52,553 nucleotides of DNA from Streptococcus pseudopneumoniae. Lineage in GTDB: Bacteria; Bacillota; Bacilli; Lactobacillales; Streptococcaceae. This document shows positions 31,478 through 42,790 of the stretch, piece after piece (positions within the stretch are counted from its first letter, which is position 1; each line of letters opens with the position of its first letter). The notes below the pieces were generated by a model, which saw only the letters and a list, made by a program, of their open reading frames with translations, was not told the DNA's origin and searched no databases. Position numbers and translations under genes: made by a program. The DNA is taken from the NCBI RefSeq assembly GCF_001074975.1, contig NZ_JUUO01000067.1, positions 1 to 52,553 on the forward strand. The letters run 5' to 3'.

Positions 31478-31825
31478 TTACAATCCTGCAAATTCTTTGA
31501 TTTCTTGTGCTGACATTGAAGAGTCACAACGGACATTGATTTGTCCATCTGCAATGTGAACGAAGCCTGGTACAGTTGGGATTCCATAGCGTGAGCGAAA
31601 TGCTTGCAACTCATTGAGTTGGCTTGGTTCTTCACTGTTGATAAAGTAGATGTGCGCTTTGGTTTCAGCTACGACACCTGCCAATGTACCTGCAAATTTA
31701 CGGCAGTAAGGGCAAGTTTTGCGACCGATAAAGAAGGTTGCAGTTTCTTTCTTATCAAGAGCTTCTTGCGCACGCGCAACTGTAGTGACTTCAAGGTCTT
31801 TGATATTATCTAAAAATTGTTCCAT
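31478..31825 (-). CDS. bta: Thioredoxin-fold protein Bta (bacteriocin transport accessory)
   Basis: The 115-residue protein has a thioredoxin fold with the redox motif Cys38-Pro-Tyr-Cys41 (GRKTCPYCRKF) and cis-Pro region GIPTVPGF. There is no signal peptide. The family is named after accessory proteins for bacteriocin export but likely acts in general disulfide handling in streptococci. The neighbour of pgm, as in pneumococcus. The ribosome site is GCGAGGT. Confidence 0.85.
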   Translation of the reverse strand: MEQFLDNIKDLEVTTVARAQEALDKKETATFFIGRKTCPYCRKFAGTLAGVVAETKAHIYFINSEEPSQLNELQAFRSRYGIPTVPGFVHIADGQINVRCDSSMSAQEIKEFAGL

Positions 31826-31894
31826 GAGATTACCTCGCTTTCGTTGATAAGTCTAGTATGCCATAAAGTTTCTAAAATTGCTTAGATTTGATAC

Positions 31895-31928
31895 GAAAAA
31901 AAGATGAGATTGGTTTGTCTCATCTTTT
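31895..31928 (-). terminator. Terminator of pgm
   Basis: AAAAGATGAGA / TCTCATCTTTT (31899-31909 and 31918-31928) followed on the minus strand by a T run. Confidence 0.85.
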
Positions 31929-31936
31929 ATAGGTCT

Positions 31937-33655
31937 TTATTTTACAAAAGCATTGATTTCTGCTTCGATGTTAGCAATCTTAGCTTGTGATTCTTCGTTG
32001 GTTTCACCTACAACTGCAATGTAGAACTTGATTTTTGGTTCTGTACCTGAAGGGCGAACGGCAATCCATGAACCGTCAGCAAGTGTATATTTCAAAACAT
32101 CACTTGGAGGAGTTGTTAAGTTTGTAACAGTACCGTCAGCAGCAGTAGCAGTTTGTGCCTTGAAGTCTTCTACGACAGTGATAGCTGTTGTGTTCCATTC
32201 TTTTGGAGCATTGTTACGGAATTTAGCCATAATCGCTTTGATTTGTTCAGCACCATCGACACCTGAAAGAGTAACAGAGATTGTCTTTTCTGCGTAGTAG
32301 CCGTACTCTTTGTAGATTTCTTCGATACCGTCAGCAAGTGTCAAACCACGTGAACGGTAGTAGGCAGCAAGTTCAGCAACGACAAGAACAGCTTGGATAG
32401 CGTCTTTATCACGTACGAATGGTTTAATCAAGTAACCGAAGCTTTCTTCAAATCCCATCATGTAAGTGTGATTGTGTTTTTCTTCGAATTCTTGGATTTT
32501 TTCAGCGATAAATTTGAAACCTGTCAAAACGTTGAACATAGTTGCGCCGTAGCTTTCAGCAATCTTCGTTACCAAGTCAGTTGATACGATAGATTTACAT
32601 AGGGCTGCATTTTCAGGAAGAGTTCCAGCGTTTTTGTGGGCTTCCAAGATGTATTTAGCCATGATAGCACCGATTTGGTTACCTGATAGGTTAAGGTAGC
32701 TACCATCTTTTTGAAGAACTTCAACACCAACACGGTCAGCGTCTGGGTCAGTTGCGACAAGAACATCTGCACCAACTTGACGACCAAGTTCTTCAGCAAG
32801 GGCAAAGGCTGCTTGGCTTTCTGGGTTTGGAGATTTAACAGTTGAGAAGTCTGGGTCAGCAGTTGCTTGCGCTTCAACAACTTGAACAGAGTCAAATCCT
32901 GCTTGGGCAAGAGCACGACGAGCCAACATTTCACCAGTACCATGAAGTGGTGTGTAGACAATCTTCATGTCTTTACCGAATTCTTCAATCAAGGCTGGAT
33001 TGATGTTTACGTCTTTAACCTCTTTAAGGTATTCTACGTCAACAGCTTCGCCGATAACTTCAATTAAGCCAGAACCTTTTTCAGCTTCCACATCAGCAAC
33101 TTCAACTGCAAATGGATTTTCGATTGCACGAATATAAGTAGTCAAAGCGTCTGCATCGTGTGGAGGCATTTGTCCACCGTCTTCACCGTAAACCTTGTAA
33201 CCGTTAAATGGTGCAGGGTTATGGCTGGCTGTGACCATGATACCTGCGAAACAGTTGAGGTGACGAACTGCAAATGAAAGTTCTGGAGTTGGACGAAGGC
33301 TTTCAAATACGTAAGATTTGATGCCGTGTTTAGCAAGAACTGCCGCAGATTCAAAGGCAAACTCAGGTGAGAAGTGACGGCTATCGTAGGCAATTGCTAC
33401 ACCGCGTTCTTTTTCATTTCCACCTTTTGACTCAATCAAACGAGCCAATCCTTCAGTAGCTTGGCGAACAACGTAAATGTTGATACGGTTTGTACCAGCG
33501 CCAATCAAGCCACGCATACCTGCAGTACCAAATTCAAGATTTGTATAGAAGGCATCTTCCTTCGTTTTTTCATCCATATTTTCCAAATCTTGACGAAGGT
33601 AGTCAGGAAGCTCCGCAAAATCAACCCATTTCTGGTAATTTTCTTGGTAAGACAT
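31937..33655 (-). CDS. pgm: Alpha-phosphoglucomutase
   Basis: The 572-residue protein carries the active serine loop TASHNPAPFNGYK (Ser144), the metal loop DPDADRVG, the sugar loop GFEESFGY and the phosphate loop RPSGTEPKIKFY. It interconverts glucose-1-phosphate and glucose-6-phosphate. It thereby links glycolysis to capsule and wall precursors and to the ADP-glucose made by GlgC for glycogen. It has AAGGAG before the start and its own terminator, so it is monocistronic. Confidence 0.96.
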   Translation of the reverse strand: MSYQENYQKWVDFAELPDYLRQDLENMDEKTKEDAFYTNLEFGTAGMRGLIGAGTNRINIYVVRQATEGLARLIESKGGNEKERGVAIAYDSRHFSPEFAFESAAVLAKHGIKSYVFESLRPTPELSFAVRHLNCFAGIMVTASHNPAPFNGYKVYGEDGGQMPPHDADALTTYIRAIENPFAVEVADVEAEKGSGLIEVIGEAVDVEYLKEVKDVNINPALIEEFGKDMKIVYTPLHGTGEMLARRALAQAGFDSVQVVEAQATADPDFSTVKSPNPESQAAFALAEELGRQVGADVLVATDPDADRVGVEVLQKDGSYLNLSGNQIGAIMAKYILEAHKNAGTLPENAALCKSIVSTDLVTKIAESYGATMFNVLTGFKFIAEKIQEFEEKHNHTYMMGFEESFGYLIKPFVRDKDAIQAVLVVAELAAYYRSRGLTLADGIEEIYKEYGYYAEKTISVTLSGVDGAEQIKAIMAKFRNNAPKEWNTTAITVVEDFKAQTATAADGTVTNLTTPPSDVLKYTLADGSWIAVRPSGTEPKIKFYIAVVGETNEESQAKIANIEAEINAFVK

Positions 33656-33773
33656 TAAAATTCTCCTTTTTGTAAATTCTTTTAACCGTTCACATTATAG
33701 CACTTTTTAGTGTTTTAGTAAAACGGTAGCATAATTTTCAGAAAAGTAGTGGCATATGCCTGTTTATCAAGTC

Positions 33774-33809
33774 TTGAATGCCTTAGGGAAACATGCTATA
33801 CTACTTGTA
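33774..33809 (+). promoter_or_regulatory. Promoter giving a predicted leaderless ABC-F mRNA
   Basis: TTGAAT (33774-33779), a 17-bp spacer ending in TGC, and TATACT (33797-33802) are followed by 6 nt and ATG 33809. There is no room for a ribosome site, so the mRNA should start at the AUG. Confidence 0.75.
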
Positions 33810-35710
33810 TGATTATTTTACAAGCTAATAAAATTGAACGTTCTTTTGCAGGAGAGGTTCTTTTTGATAATATCAATCTGCAGGTAGATGAACGAGACAG
33901 GATTGCTCTTGTCGGGAAAAATGGTGCAGGTAAGTCTACTCTTTTGAAGATTTTGGTTGGAGAAGAGGAGCCAACTAGTGGTGAAATCAATAAGAAAAAA
34001 GACATTTCACTGTCTTACCTAGCCCAAGATAGCCGTTTTGAGTCTGAAAATACCATCTACGATGAAATGCTTCATGTTTTTGATGACTTGCGTCGGACTG
34101 AGAAACAACTTCGCCAGATGGAGCTGGAGATGGGAGAAAAGTCTGGTGAAGATTTAGAGAAACTGATGTCAGATTACGATCGCTTATCTGAGAATTTTCG
34201 TCAAGCAGGTGGCTTTACCTATGAAGCTGATATTCGAGCGATTTTAAATGGATTTAAGTTTGACGAATCTATGTGGCAGATGAAAATTGCCGAGCTTTCT
34301 GGTGGCCAAAACACCCGTCTGGCTCTAGCCAAAATGCTTCTTGAAAAACCAAATCTCTTGGTCTTGGACGAGCCAACCAACCACTTGGATATCGAAACTA
34401 TTGCCTGGCTAGAGAATTACTTGGTGAACTATAGCGGTGCCCTTATTATTGTCAGCCACGACCGTTACTTCTTGGATAAGGTTGCGACGATTACGTTGGA
34501 TTTGACCAAGCATTCCTTGGATCGCTATGTGGGGAATTACTCTCGTTTTGTCGAGTTGAAGGAGCAAAAACTAGCTACTGAGGCAAAAAACTATGAAAAG
34601 CAACAGAAGGAGATTGCAGCTCTGGAAGACTTTGTCAACCGCAATCTAGTCCGAGCTTCAACGACCAAACGTGCCCAATCTCGTCGTAAACAACTGGAAA
34701 AAATGGAGCGTTTGGACAAGCCTGAAGCTGGTAAGAAATCAGCCAACATGACCTTCCAGTCTGAGAAAACTTCGGGTAATGTTGTTTTGACTGTTGAAAA
34801 TGCAGCTGTTGGCTATGACGGGGAAGTCCTGTCACAACCGATTAACCTTGACCTCCGTAAGATGAATGCTATTGCCATCGTTGGTCCCAATGGTATTGGC
34901 AAGTCAACCTTTATCAAATCAATTGTGGATCAGATTCCTTTTATCAAGGGAGAAAAGCGATTTGGTGCCAATGTTGAGGTGGGTTACTATGACCAGACGC
35001 AAAGCAAGCTGACGCCAAGTAATACTGTACTTGATGAACTCTGGAATGATTTTAAGCTGACGCCAGAAGTTGAGATCCGTAATCGTCTTGGGGCCTTCCT
35101 TTTCTCAGGAGATGATGTTAAAAAATCAGTCGGCATGCTTTCAGGTGGCGAGAAAGCTCGTTTGCTTTTAGCTAAATTGTCCATGGAAAACAACAACTTC
35201 CTGATTCTGGATGAGCCGACCAACCACTTGGATATTGATAGCAAGGAAGTGTTGGAAAATGCCTTGATTGACTTTGATGGCACCTTGCTTTTTGTCAGCC
35301 ATGACCGTTACTTTATCAATCGTGTGGCAACTCATGTACTGGAATTGTCTGAGAATGGTTCGACTCTTTACTTGGGTGATTACGACTACTATGTTGAGAA
35401 GAAAGCAGAAGTAGAAATGAGTCAGACTGAGGAAGCTTCAACTAACAATCAAGAAAAAGAAGCAAGTTCAGTCAATGACTACCAGGCTCAGAAAGAAAGT
35501 CAAAAAGAAGTTCGAAAACTTATGCGACAAATCGAAAGTCTAGAAGCTGAAATTGAAGAGTTAGAAAGTCAAAGCCAAGCCATTTCTGAACAAATGTTGG
35601 AAACAAACGATGCCGGCAAACTAATGGAATTGCAGGCTGAGCTGGACAAAATTAGCCACCGTCAGGAAGAAGCTATGCTTGAGTGGGAAGAATTATCAGA
35701 GCAGGTGTAA
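33809..35710 (+). CDS. ABC-F family ATPase (translation factor type)
   Basis: The start is ATG 33809 (MIILQANKIERSFAG). An open frame extends upstream to 33749 but covers the promoter. The 633-residue protein has two ABC domains without membrane segments: Walker A GKNGAGKST and GPNGIGKST, signatures LSGGQNTRLALAK and LSGGEKARLLLAK, and an interdomain linker at about 230-300. A C-terminal coiled coil (about 560-630) is like that of Uup/YdiF. ABC-F proteins act at the ribosome E site. Without known resistance-type linker features I treat it as a housekeeping member. An Rgg gene follows 2 nt later. Confidence 0.92.
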   Translation: MIILQANKIERSFAGEVLFDNINLQVDERDRIALVGKNGAGKSTLLKILVGEEEPTSGEINKKKDISLSYLAQDSRFESENTIYDEMLHVFDDLRRTEKQLRQMELEMGEKSGEDLEKLMSDYDRLSENFRQAGGFTYEADIRAILNGFKFDESMWQMKIAELSGGQNTRLALAKMLLEKPNLLVLDEPTNHLDIETIAWLENYLVNYSGALIIVSHDRYFLDKVATITLDLTKHSLDRYVGNYSRFVELKEQKLATEAKNYEKQQKEIAALEDFVNRNLVRASTTKRAQSRRKQLEKMERLDKPEAGKKSANMTFQSEKTSGNVVLTVENAAVGYDGEVLSQPINLDLRKMNAIAIVGPNGIGKSTFIKSIVDQIPFIKGEKRFGANVEVGYYDQTQSKLTPSNTVLDELWNDFKLTPEVEIRNRLGAFLFSGDDVKKSVGMLSGGEKARLLLAKLSMENNNFLILDEPTNHLDIDSKEVLENALIDFDGTLLFVSHDRYFINRVATHVLELSENGSTLYLGDYDYYVEKKAEVEMSQTEEASTNNQEKEASSVNDYQAQKESQKEVRKLMRQIESLEAEIEELESQSQAISEQMLETNDAGKLMELQAELDKISHRQEEAMLEWEELSEQV

Positions 35711-35712
35711 AG

Positions 35713-36576
35713 ATGGAACATCTTGGAAAGGTATTTCGTGAATTTCGAACAAGTGGGAATTATTCCTTAAAGGAGGCGGCAGGGGACTCCTGTTCAACCT
35801 CTCAGTTATCTCGCTTTGAGCTTGGGGAGTCTGACCTAGCAGTCTCACGTTTCTTTGAGATTTTGGATAACATTCATGTCACAATAGAAAATTTCATGGA
35901 TAAGGCAAGGAATTTTCACAATCATGAACATGTTGCCATGATGGGACAAATTGTGCCCCTTTACTATTCAAATGATATTGCAGGTTTTCAAAAGCTTCAA
36001 GAAGAACAACTGGAAAAGGCTAAGAGTTCAACTAATCCCCTCTATTTTGAGTTGAACTGGATTTTGCTACAAGGTCTGATTTGTCAAAGAGATTCGAGTT
36101 ATGATATGAAGCAGGATGATTTGGATAAAGTAGCAGATTATCTCTTCAAAACGGAAGAATGGACCATGTATGAATTGATTCTTTTCGGGAACCTCTATAG
36201 TTTCTACGATGTGAACTATATCACTCGGATTGGTAGAGAAGTTATGGAGAGGGAAGAATTTTATCAAGAAATTGGGCGCCATAAGAGATTAGTGTTGATT
36301 TTGGCCCTCAATTGTTATCAGCATTGTCTAGAGCATCTTTCTTTTGATAATGCAAGCTATTTTGAGACTTATACAGAGAAGATTATTGGTAATGGTATCA
36401 AACTGTATGAGCGTAATATTTTCCATTATCTAAAAGGCTTTTCCTTGTACCAAAAAGGACAGTGTAAAGAAGGTTGTAAGCAGATGCAAGAGGCCATGCA
36501 TATCTTTGACCTGCTAGGTATTCCAGAGCAAGTAGCCTATTATCAGGAACACTACGAAAAATTTATCAAAGATTAA
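35713..36576 (+). CDS. Rgg/GadR/MutR-family transcriptional regulator
   Basis: The start ATG 35713 (MEHLGKVFREFRTSGNYSL) lies 2 nt after the ABC-F stop, so its expression depends on that transcript; no clear ribosome site other than AGGTG. The 287-residue protein has an N-terminal helix-turn-helix (CSTSQLSRFELGESDLAVSRFF) and a helical repeat domain typical of Rgg proteins that respond to short peptides. No candidate peptide (shp) gene was seen in the adjacent gaps. It likely controls the MFS gene that follows. Confidence 0.85.
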   Translation: MEHLGKVFREFRTSGNYSLKEAAGDSCSTSQLSRFELGESDLAVSRFFEILDNIHVTIENFMDKARNFHNHEHVAMMGQIVPLYYSNDIAGFQKLQEEQLEKAKSSTNPLYFELNWILLQGLICQRDSSYDMKQDDLDKVADYLFKTEEWTMYELILFGNLYSFYDVNYITRIGREVMEREEFYQEIGRHKRLVLILALNCYQHCLEHLSFDNASYFETYTEKIIGNGIKLYERNIFHYLKGFSLYQKGQCKEGCKQMQEAMHIFDLLGIPEQVAYYQEHYEKFIKD

Positions 36577-36627
36577 TTTTCCCAAATAAGGGAAAAAACC
36601 AAAAGCTTCTTTCGGTTTTGATACAAT
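36577..36627 (+). promoter_or_regulatory. Promoter and inverted repeat before the MFS gene
   Basis: TTTTCCC-AAATAA-GGGAAAA (36577-36596) is a 7-bp inverted repeat. An imperfect hairpin (AACCAAAAG / CTTTCGGTT) follows, and then TGA-TACAAT (36619-36627) as an extended -10. One of these repeats may be the Rgg-type regulator's site. Confidence 0.45.
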
Positions 36628-36655
36628 AGTTTCAAAATTTGAGAGGAGTTTTTAT

Positions 36656-37821
36656 ATGAATCGCTATGCAGTACAGTTGATTAGTCGCGGAGCTGTTAAC
36701 AAGATAGGGAATATGCTCTATGATTATGGAAATAGTATCTGGTTGGCTTCCATGGGAACTATCGGACAGACAGTTTTAGGAATGTATCAGATTTCTGAAC
36801 TCGTCACATCTATTCTCGTAAATCCTTTTGGTGGAGTTATATCAGACCGTTTTTCTCGTCGTAGGATTTTAATGGTGACAGACCTTGTTTGTGGGATTCT
36901 TTGTCTGGCTATTTCTTTTATAAGGAATGACAGCTGGATGATTGGAGCTTTGATTGGGGCTAATATTGTGCAGGCTATTGCTTTTGCCTTTTCTAGACCT
37001 GCAAATAAGGCAATTATCACAGAATTGGTAGAGAAAGATGAACTGGTTCTTTACAATTCTCGTTTGGAATTGGTGATGCAGGTTGTCAGTGTGAGTTCCC
37101 CTGTGCTTTCTTTTCTGGTTTTACAGTTTGCAAGTCTTCGCATTACCTTAGTATTAGATGCCCTTAGTTTTTTCCTCGCTTTTGGCTTGGTAGCATTGCT
37201 TCCAAAGAAAGAAGAGAAGACTATGGCAGAGAAGAGACTTACATTCAAAGTTATTTGTGCTGATATCAAGGAGGGAGTTCATTATATTGTGAAGCAAAAG
37301 GAAATCTTCTTTTTGTTAGTCATGGCTTCAAGTGTCAATTTTTTCTTCGCAGCCTTTAATTACCTCCTTCCCTTTTCAAATCAGCTCTATGGAGTTCAAG
37401 GTGCCTATGCCACTATTTTAACTATGGGGGCTATTGGTTCCATTGTGGGAGCTATTCTAGCTAGCAAAGTAAAGGCGAGTGTTTATAACCTTTTGATTTT
37501 ACTAGTTTTGACTGGAGTAGGAGTTTTCATGATGGGATTACCACTGCAACTTTCCTTTCTTTTTCTGGAAATTTAGTTTGTGAACTGTTTATGACAATTT
37601 TTAATATTCACTTTTTTACTCAGGTGCAAGCCAAGGTTGAGGGGGAATATTTGGGGAGAGTATTAAGCACAATTTTTACTTTAGCCATTCTATTTATGCC
37701 TATTGCCAAAGGCTTTATGACAGTGCTACCAAGTGTACATCTCTCTTCTTTCTTGGTAATTGGAAGCGGGGTTATCATTCTGTCTTGTCTATCCCTCGTG
37801 TATGTTCGAACTCATTTTTGA
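36656..37821 (+). pseudogene. MFS efflux-type transporter broken by a frameshift
   Basis: The first frame (36656-37576) gives 306 residues of a 12-helix MFS protein (MNRYAVQLISRGAVNKIGNM, GGVISDRFSRRRILM, the loop 2-3 motif). It then stops after LSFLFLEI. The continuing sequence SGNLVCELFMTIFNIHFFTQVQAKVEGEYLGRV lies in another frame from about 37564 to 37821, and adding one base in the T5 run at 37560-37564 joins them. The intact protein would be about 388 residues, similar to macrolide-efflux-like MFS proteins. The truncated product lacks about three helices and is probably not active. Confidence 0.82.
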
Positions 37822-37879
37822 AAAAGAGACATAAGTTTGCTTGGACTTCAAAAATAATTCCAATCTGAGTGTTTTTTCC

Positions 37880-37903
37880 GCCCTTCTCGTTTGTGAGGAG
37901 GGC
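37880..37903 (+). terminator. Hairpin before ligA, possible weak terminator
   Basis: GCCCTTCTC / GAGGAGGGC (one G-T pair) with loop GTTTGT forms a 9-bp stem followed by TTACTTT. It overlaps the -35 region (TTGTGA 37891-37896) of the ligA promoter. Confidence 0.5.
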
Positions 37904-37911
37904 TTACTTTG

Positions 37912-39885
<1,974 letters not shown>

Positions 39886-40032
39886 AGAATAGTAGAAGGC
39901 TTGGTGTTAGATAGTCTGAAACTGTCTCTCCTGAAGTGTTTTGACATGGATTGAGTCTATCCTGAGTCAGAAATTAAATCGCTGAATCTATCAGCACCAC
40001 ATAAAAAATTAAATTAGAAATTAGGAAAAGAA

Positions 40033-42315
40033 ATGTTTAATTACCCTGTAGTCATCCATTTTCATCGAAAAAATGGGGATTATGCCGCCTGTTCATTTAG
40101 TAGAAAACAGGCGGACAATGTTGAAAAATTGTATTATGAGAATAACTTTTTTGGAGCAAAGTTCTCCTTCACAGTTACAAGTCAAGAGAAGTTAGAAAAA
40201 CTGAAATTCTCAGTTGAAATTGATGGGAAAGTTAAGGATTATCCCGTGCGTTATAACTACTATCCGCTTCTGACAGAAGTTTGGATTTTAGAGGGCGACG
40301 AGACTGTTTATTATTCTGAAAACCCAGCCATTGCTAGTCCTTACTACAAAGATCAAAATCCATTTGCTTTTGATAGAGCAATACATAGCGCTAGTTTTGA
40401 TCACCACTGGGGCTACCAAGGAGAACTAGGTTACAGTCTTTCAGATTATCAAACAAGCTTTAAACTTTGGGCTCCTACGGCTACAGCTGTACAGGTGGTT
40501 GTCTACGAAAATACCAGTAACGACGCTCCGATTTGGAAAACCTTTAATCTAGAGCGTGGTAATAGCTATTCATACAGTCATAAGTACAATACCATTGGTG
40601 TTTGGAGTCTAGACTTAGATGAAAATCTTGCTGGCAAGGCTTATCAGTATCAGATTGACTTTCCTCACCACCAGACTGTGACGAGAGATCCTTACACGAT
40701 TGCCACAAGTCCTGACGGTAAACGTTCTGTAATTCTTTCTCATCAAGACAGACAAGTAGAAGGATTTGAGGTCAAACATGGAACAGAAGCGCCTTGGCGT
40801 TTGGAAAATCCATGTAAAGCAGTTATCTGTGAAATGCATATCCGAGATTTAACCAAATCTCCGACATCTGGAGTTGCAGAGCATCTCCGTGGAACCTTCC
40901 TTGGTGCTGCCCAGACTGGAACTGTAAACCAATTCGGACAAGCAACCGCCTTTGACTATATCAAAAAACTTGGCTGCAACTATGTTCAACTCCAGCCTAT
41001 CTTTGATCGCCATAAGGAATACGATGAGGATGGAAATGTAACCTATAACTGGGGTTATGACCCTCAAAACTACAATGCACCAGAACCAAGTTTTTCTAGT
41101 AATCCAGATGATTCTGGGCAGGTTATTCGCGATCTTAAAACTATGATTCAGGCCTATCATGATGCTGGGATTGGTGTCATTATGGATGTGGTCTATAATC
41201 ATACCTTCTCAGTAGTTGATGCACCTTTCCAAACAACTGTCCCTGATTACTACTATCGTATGAACCCAGACGGCACCTTCCAGAATGGAACGGGTGTTGG
41301 AAATGAAACAGCCAGTGAACACGAAATGTTCCGCAAGTATATGATTGATTCTCTCCTATACTGGGTGCAGGAATACAATATTGACGGCTTCCGTTTTGAC
41401 TTGATGGGTATTCATGATGTCAAAACCATGCAAGCGATTCGTTGGGCGCTAGATGAGGTTGATCCCCGTATTATCACTTATGGAGAAGGCTGGGATATGG
41501 GAACAGGTCTTGCACCTTATGATAAGGCCAAGAAGGACAATGCCTACCAAATGCCAAATATCGGATTCTTCAATGATGATCAGCGTGATGCGGTCAAAGG
41601 AGGAGAAGTTTATGGTGCAATCAAGTCAGGATTTGTAAGTGGTGCAGCCACCGAACCAATCATAGCCAAGGCCATTCTTGGTAGCCGAGAATTGGGTTCT
41701 TATCTCAGTCCAAATCAGGTTCTCAACTATGTTGAAGCCCATGATAATTATAATCTTCATGATTTGCTGGCAACTCTTCATCCTGATCAAAGTTCAGACC
41801 AGATTATGCGCAAGGTTGAGACGGCGACAGCAATGAACCTTCTCATGCAAGGAATGTCCTTTATGGAAATTGGCCAAGAATTTGGTCGAACCAAATTAAT
41901 TCCGACAGGTGACCATGGGCAACTCACTCCAGCAGACCGAGAACGTGCTATGAATAGTTACAACGCTCCTGATAGTGTCAACCAAATAAACTGGGATTTA
42001 ATCAATGAAAGACAAGAAAGCATTGACTTTGTCCGTCAAATTATTCGACTGAAAACACAGACTAGCGCCTTTTCTTATCCTACATACGAAGAAGTTTACC
42101 GTCATGTCTTTGTCCACACAGCTGCAGAAAATAGCGGATGGATTGTTTACGAGATTCACGGGGGACCAGAACATCTATTGGTAGTATTCAATGCCAAGGG
42201 AAGTTCCTTATACTTTGAAAATGCAGGAAATTTAGCCATGTTGGTAACCAACAGTCGCTCAAAAGAAGACAATGTTATAGATGATATTAGTCTAGCTGTC
42301 TTGACTGTTTTATAA
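40033..42315 (+). CDS. pulA: Type I pullulanase (glycogen/maltodextrin debranching)
   Basis: The 760-residue protein has N-terminal beta domains (about 1-260). The pullulanase I signature YNWGYDPQNYNAPE (about 338-351), DVVYNHTF, the nucleophile in FRFDLMGIHD, the acid/base in YGEGWDMG and EAHDN follow. There is no signal peptide or LPXTG, so it is the cytoplasmic enzyme, not the surface SpuA type. It cuts alpha-1,6 branches of glycogen or imported dextrins. A weak TAGGAAAAG site precedes ATG. It is separated from the glg operon by hairpins and a new promoter. Confidence 0.94.
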   Translation: MFNYPVVIHFHRKNGDYAACSFSRKQADNVEKLYYENNFFGAKFSFTVTSQEKLEKLKFSVEIDGKVKDYPVRYNYYPLLTEVWILEGDETVYYSENPAIASPYYKDQNPFAFDRAIHSASFDHHWGYQGELGYSLSDYQTSFKLWAPTATAVQVVVYENTSNDAPIWKTFNLERGNSYSYSHKYNTIGVWSLDLDENLAGKAYQYQIDFPHHQTVTRDPYTIATSPDGKRSVILSHQDRQVEGFEVKHGTEAPWRLENPCKAVICEMHIRDLTKSPTSGVAEHLRGTFLGAAQTGTVNQFGQATAFDYIKKLGCNYVQLQPIFDRHKEYDEDGNVTYNWGYDPQNYNAPEPSFSSNPDDSGQVIRDLKTMIQAYHDAGIGVIMDVVYNHTFSVVDAPFQTTVPDYYYRMNPDGTFQNGTGVGNETASEHEMFRKYMIDSLLYWVQEYNIDGFRFDLMGIHDVKTMQAIRWALDEVDPRIITYGEGWDMGTGLAPYDKAKKDNAYQMPNIGFFNDDQRDAVKGGEVYGAIKSGFVSGAATEPIIAKAILGSRELGSYLSPNQVLNYVEAHDNYNLHDLLATLHPDQSSDQIMRKVETATAMNLLMQGMSFMEIGQEFGRTKLIPTGDHGQLTPADRERAMNSYNAPDSVNQINWDLINERQESIDFVRQIIRLKTQTSAFSYPTYEEVYRHVFVHTAAENSGWIVYEIHGGPEHLLVVFNAKGSSLYFENAGNLAMLVTNSRSKEDNVIDDISLAVLTVL

Positions 42316-42368
42316 TACCATCGATCTCGCTATTTTAACACAGCAAAATTAGCATTACTAAAAAATCC

Positions 42369-42558
42369 ATTCATTCATTGAAATTGAATGAATAGAAAGA
42401 GCTTAGCTAACAGCTCGCTTGTATAGAAAATTTGATAAGTATTTTTACGAAACAACGCATCCTATTAAAGTGTTTGAACACTTGATAGGGTGTCTTTTTA
42501 TTATGGCTTGAAGCCATAATATAAAATCAGGAAATTCGTTTCCTGGTTTATTTTTTTA
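42369..42558 (+). terminator. Four hairpins in the pulA-glgB gap, two of them terminators
   Basis: In order: ATTCATTCA / TGAATGAAT (42369-42393); a stem of about 16 bp around CCTAT...AAGTGTT-TG-AACACTT...ATAGG (42457-42493) with TTTTTATT after it; ATTATGGCT-TGA-AGCCATAAT (42500-42520); and AATCAGGAAA-TTCG-TTTCCTGGTT (42525-42548) with a TTCG loop and seven T. The second and fourth are intrinsic terminators of pulA. The others are unexplained. The rest of the 475-nt gap contains the glg promoter. Confidence 0.75.
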
Positions 42559-42723
42559 CTTAAAATTATATTTTTGCTAGGAAAATAACGAACTTTATGA
42601 TAGTATAATAAAAAAACAATTCGTTTTCAAAACATTTCTGAAAATTTCTTGATTTACAAGTGAATACATCAGTGAATTTGTTGAAGACTTTCAAAAGATT
42701 TTTTTGCAAATTCCGTAATTTAC

Positions 42724-42774
42724 TTGAATCTTCCCTAAAAAGGTAGTATAATAAATCTATAGAAAACGCTTACA
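42724..42774 (+). promoter_or_regulatory. Promoter and cre site of the glycogen operon
   Basis: TTGAAT (42724-42729), a 17-bp spacer and TATAAT (42747-42752) form a strong promoter. AGAAAACGCTTACA (42761-42774) fits the cre consensus TGNAANCGNTNNCA at all but the first base and begins near +3. CcpA should block the operon on preferred sugars. Confidence 0.75.
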
Positions 42775-42790
42775 GAAAATGGGAGGTATT

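Noticed and set aside
37822..37879. Peptide (shp) gene for the Rgg-type regulator
   Set aside because: No short frame with a ribosome site and hydrophobic C-terminus was found near 35713-37926.
39886..40032. Terminator of ligA at AGATAGT...ACTGTCT
   Set aside because: A 7-bp stem without a T run; not convincing. The 147-nt gap otherwise shows nothing.
42590..42660. A second glg promoter or cre near TATAAT 42602 and ATTCGTTTTCA
   Set aside because: No -35 at proper spacing, and the cre-like string has three mismatches at fixed positions.
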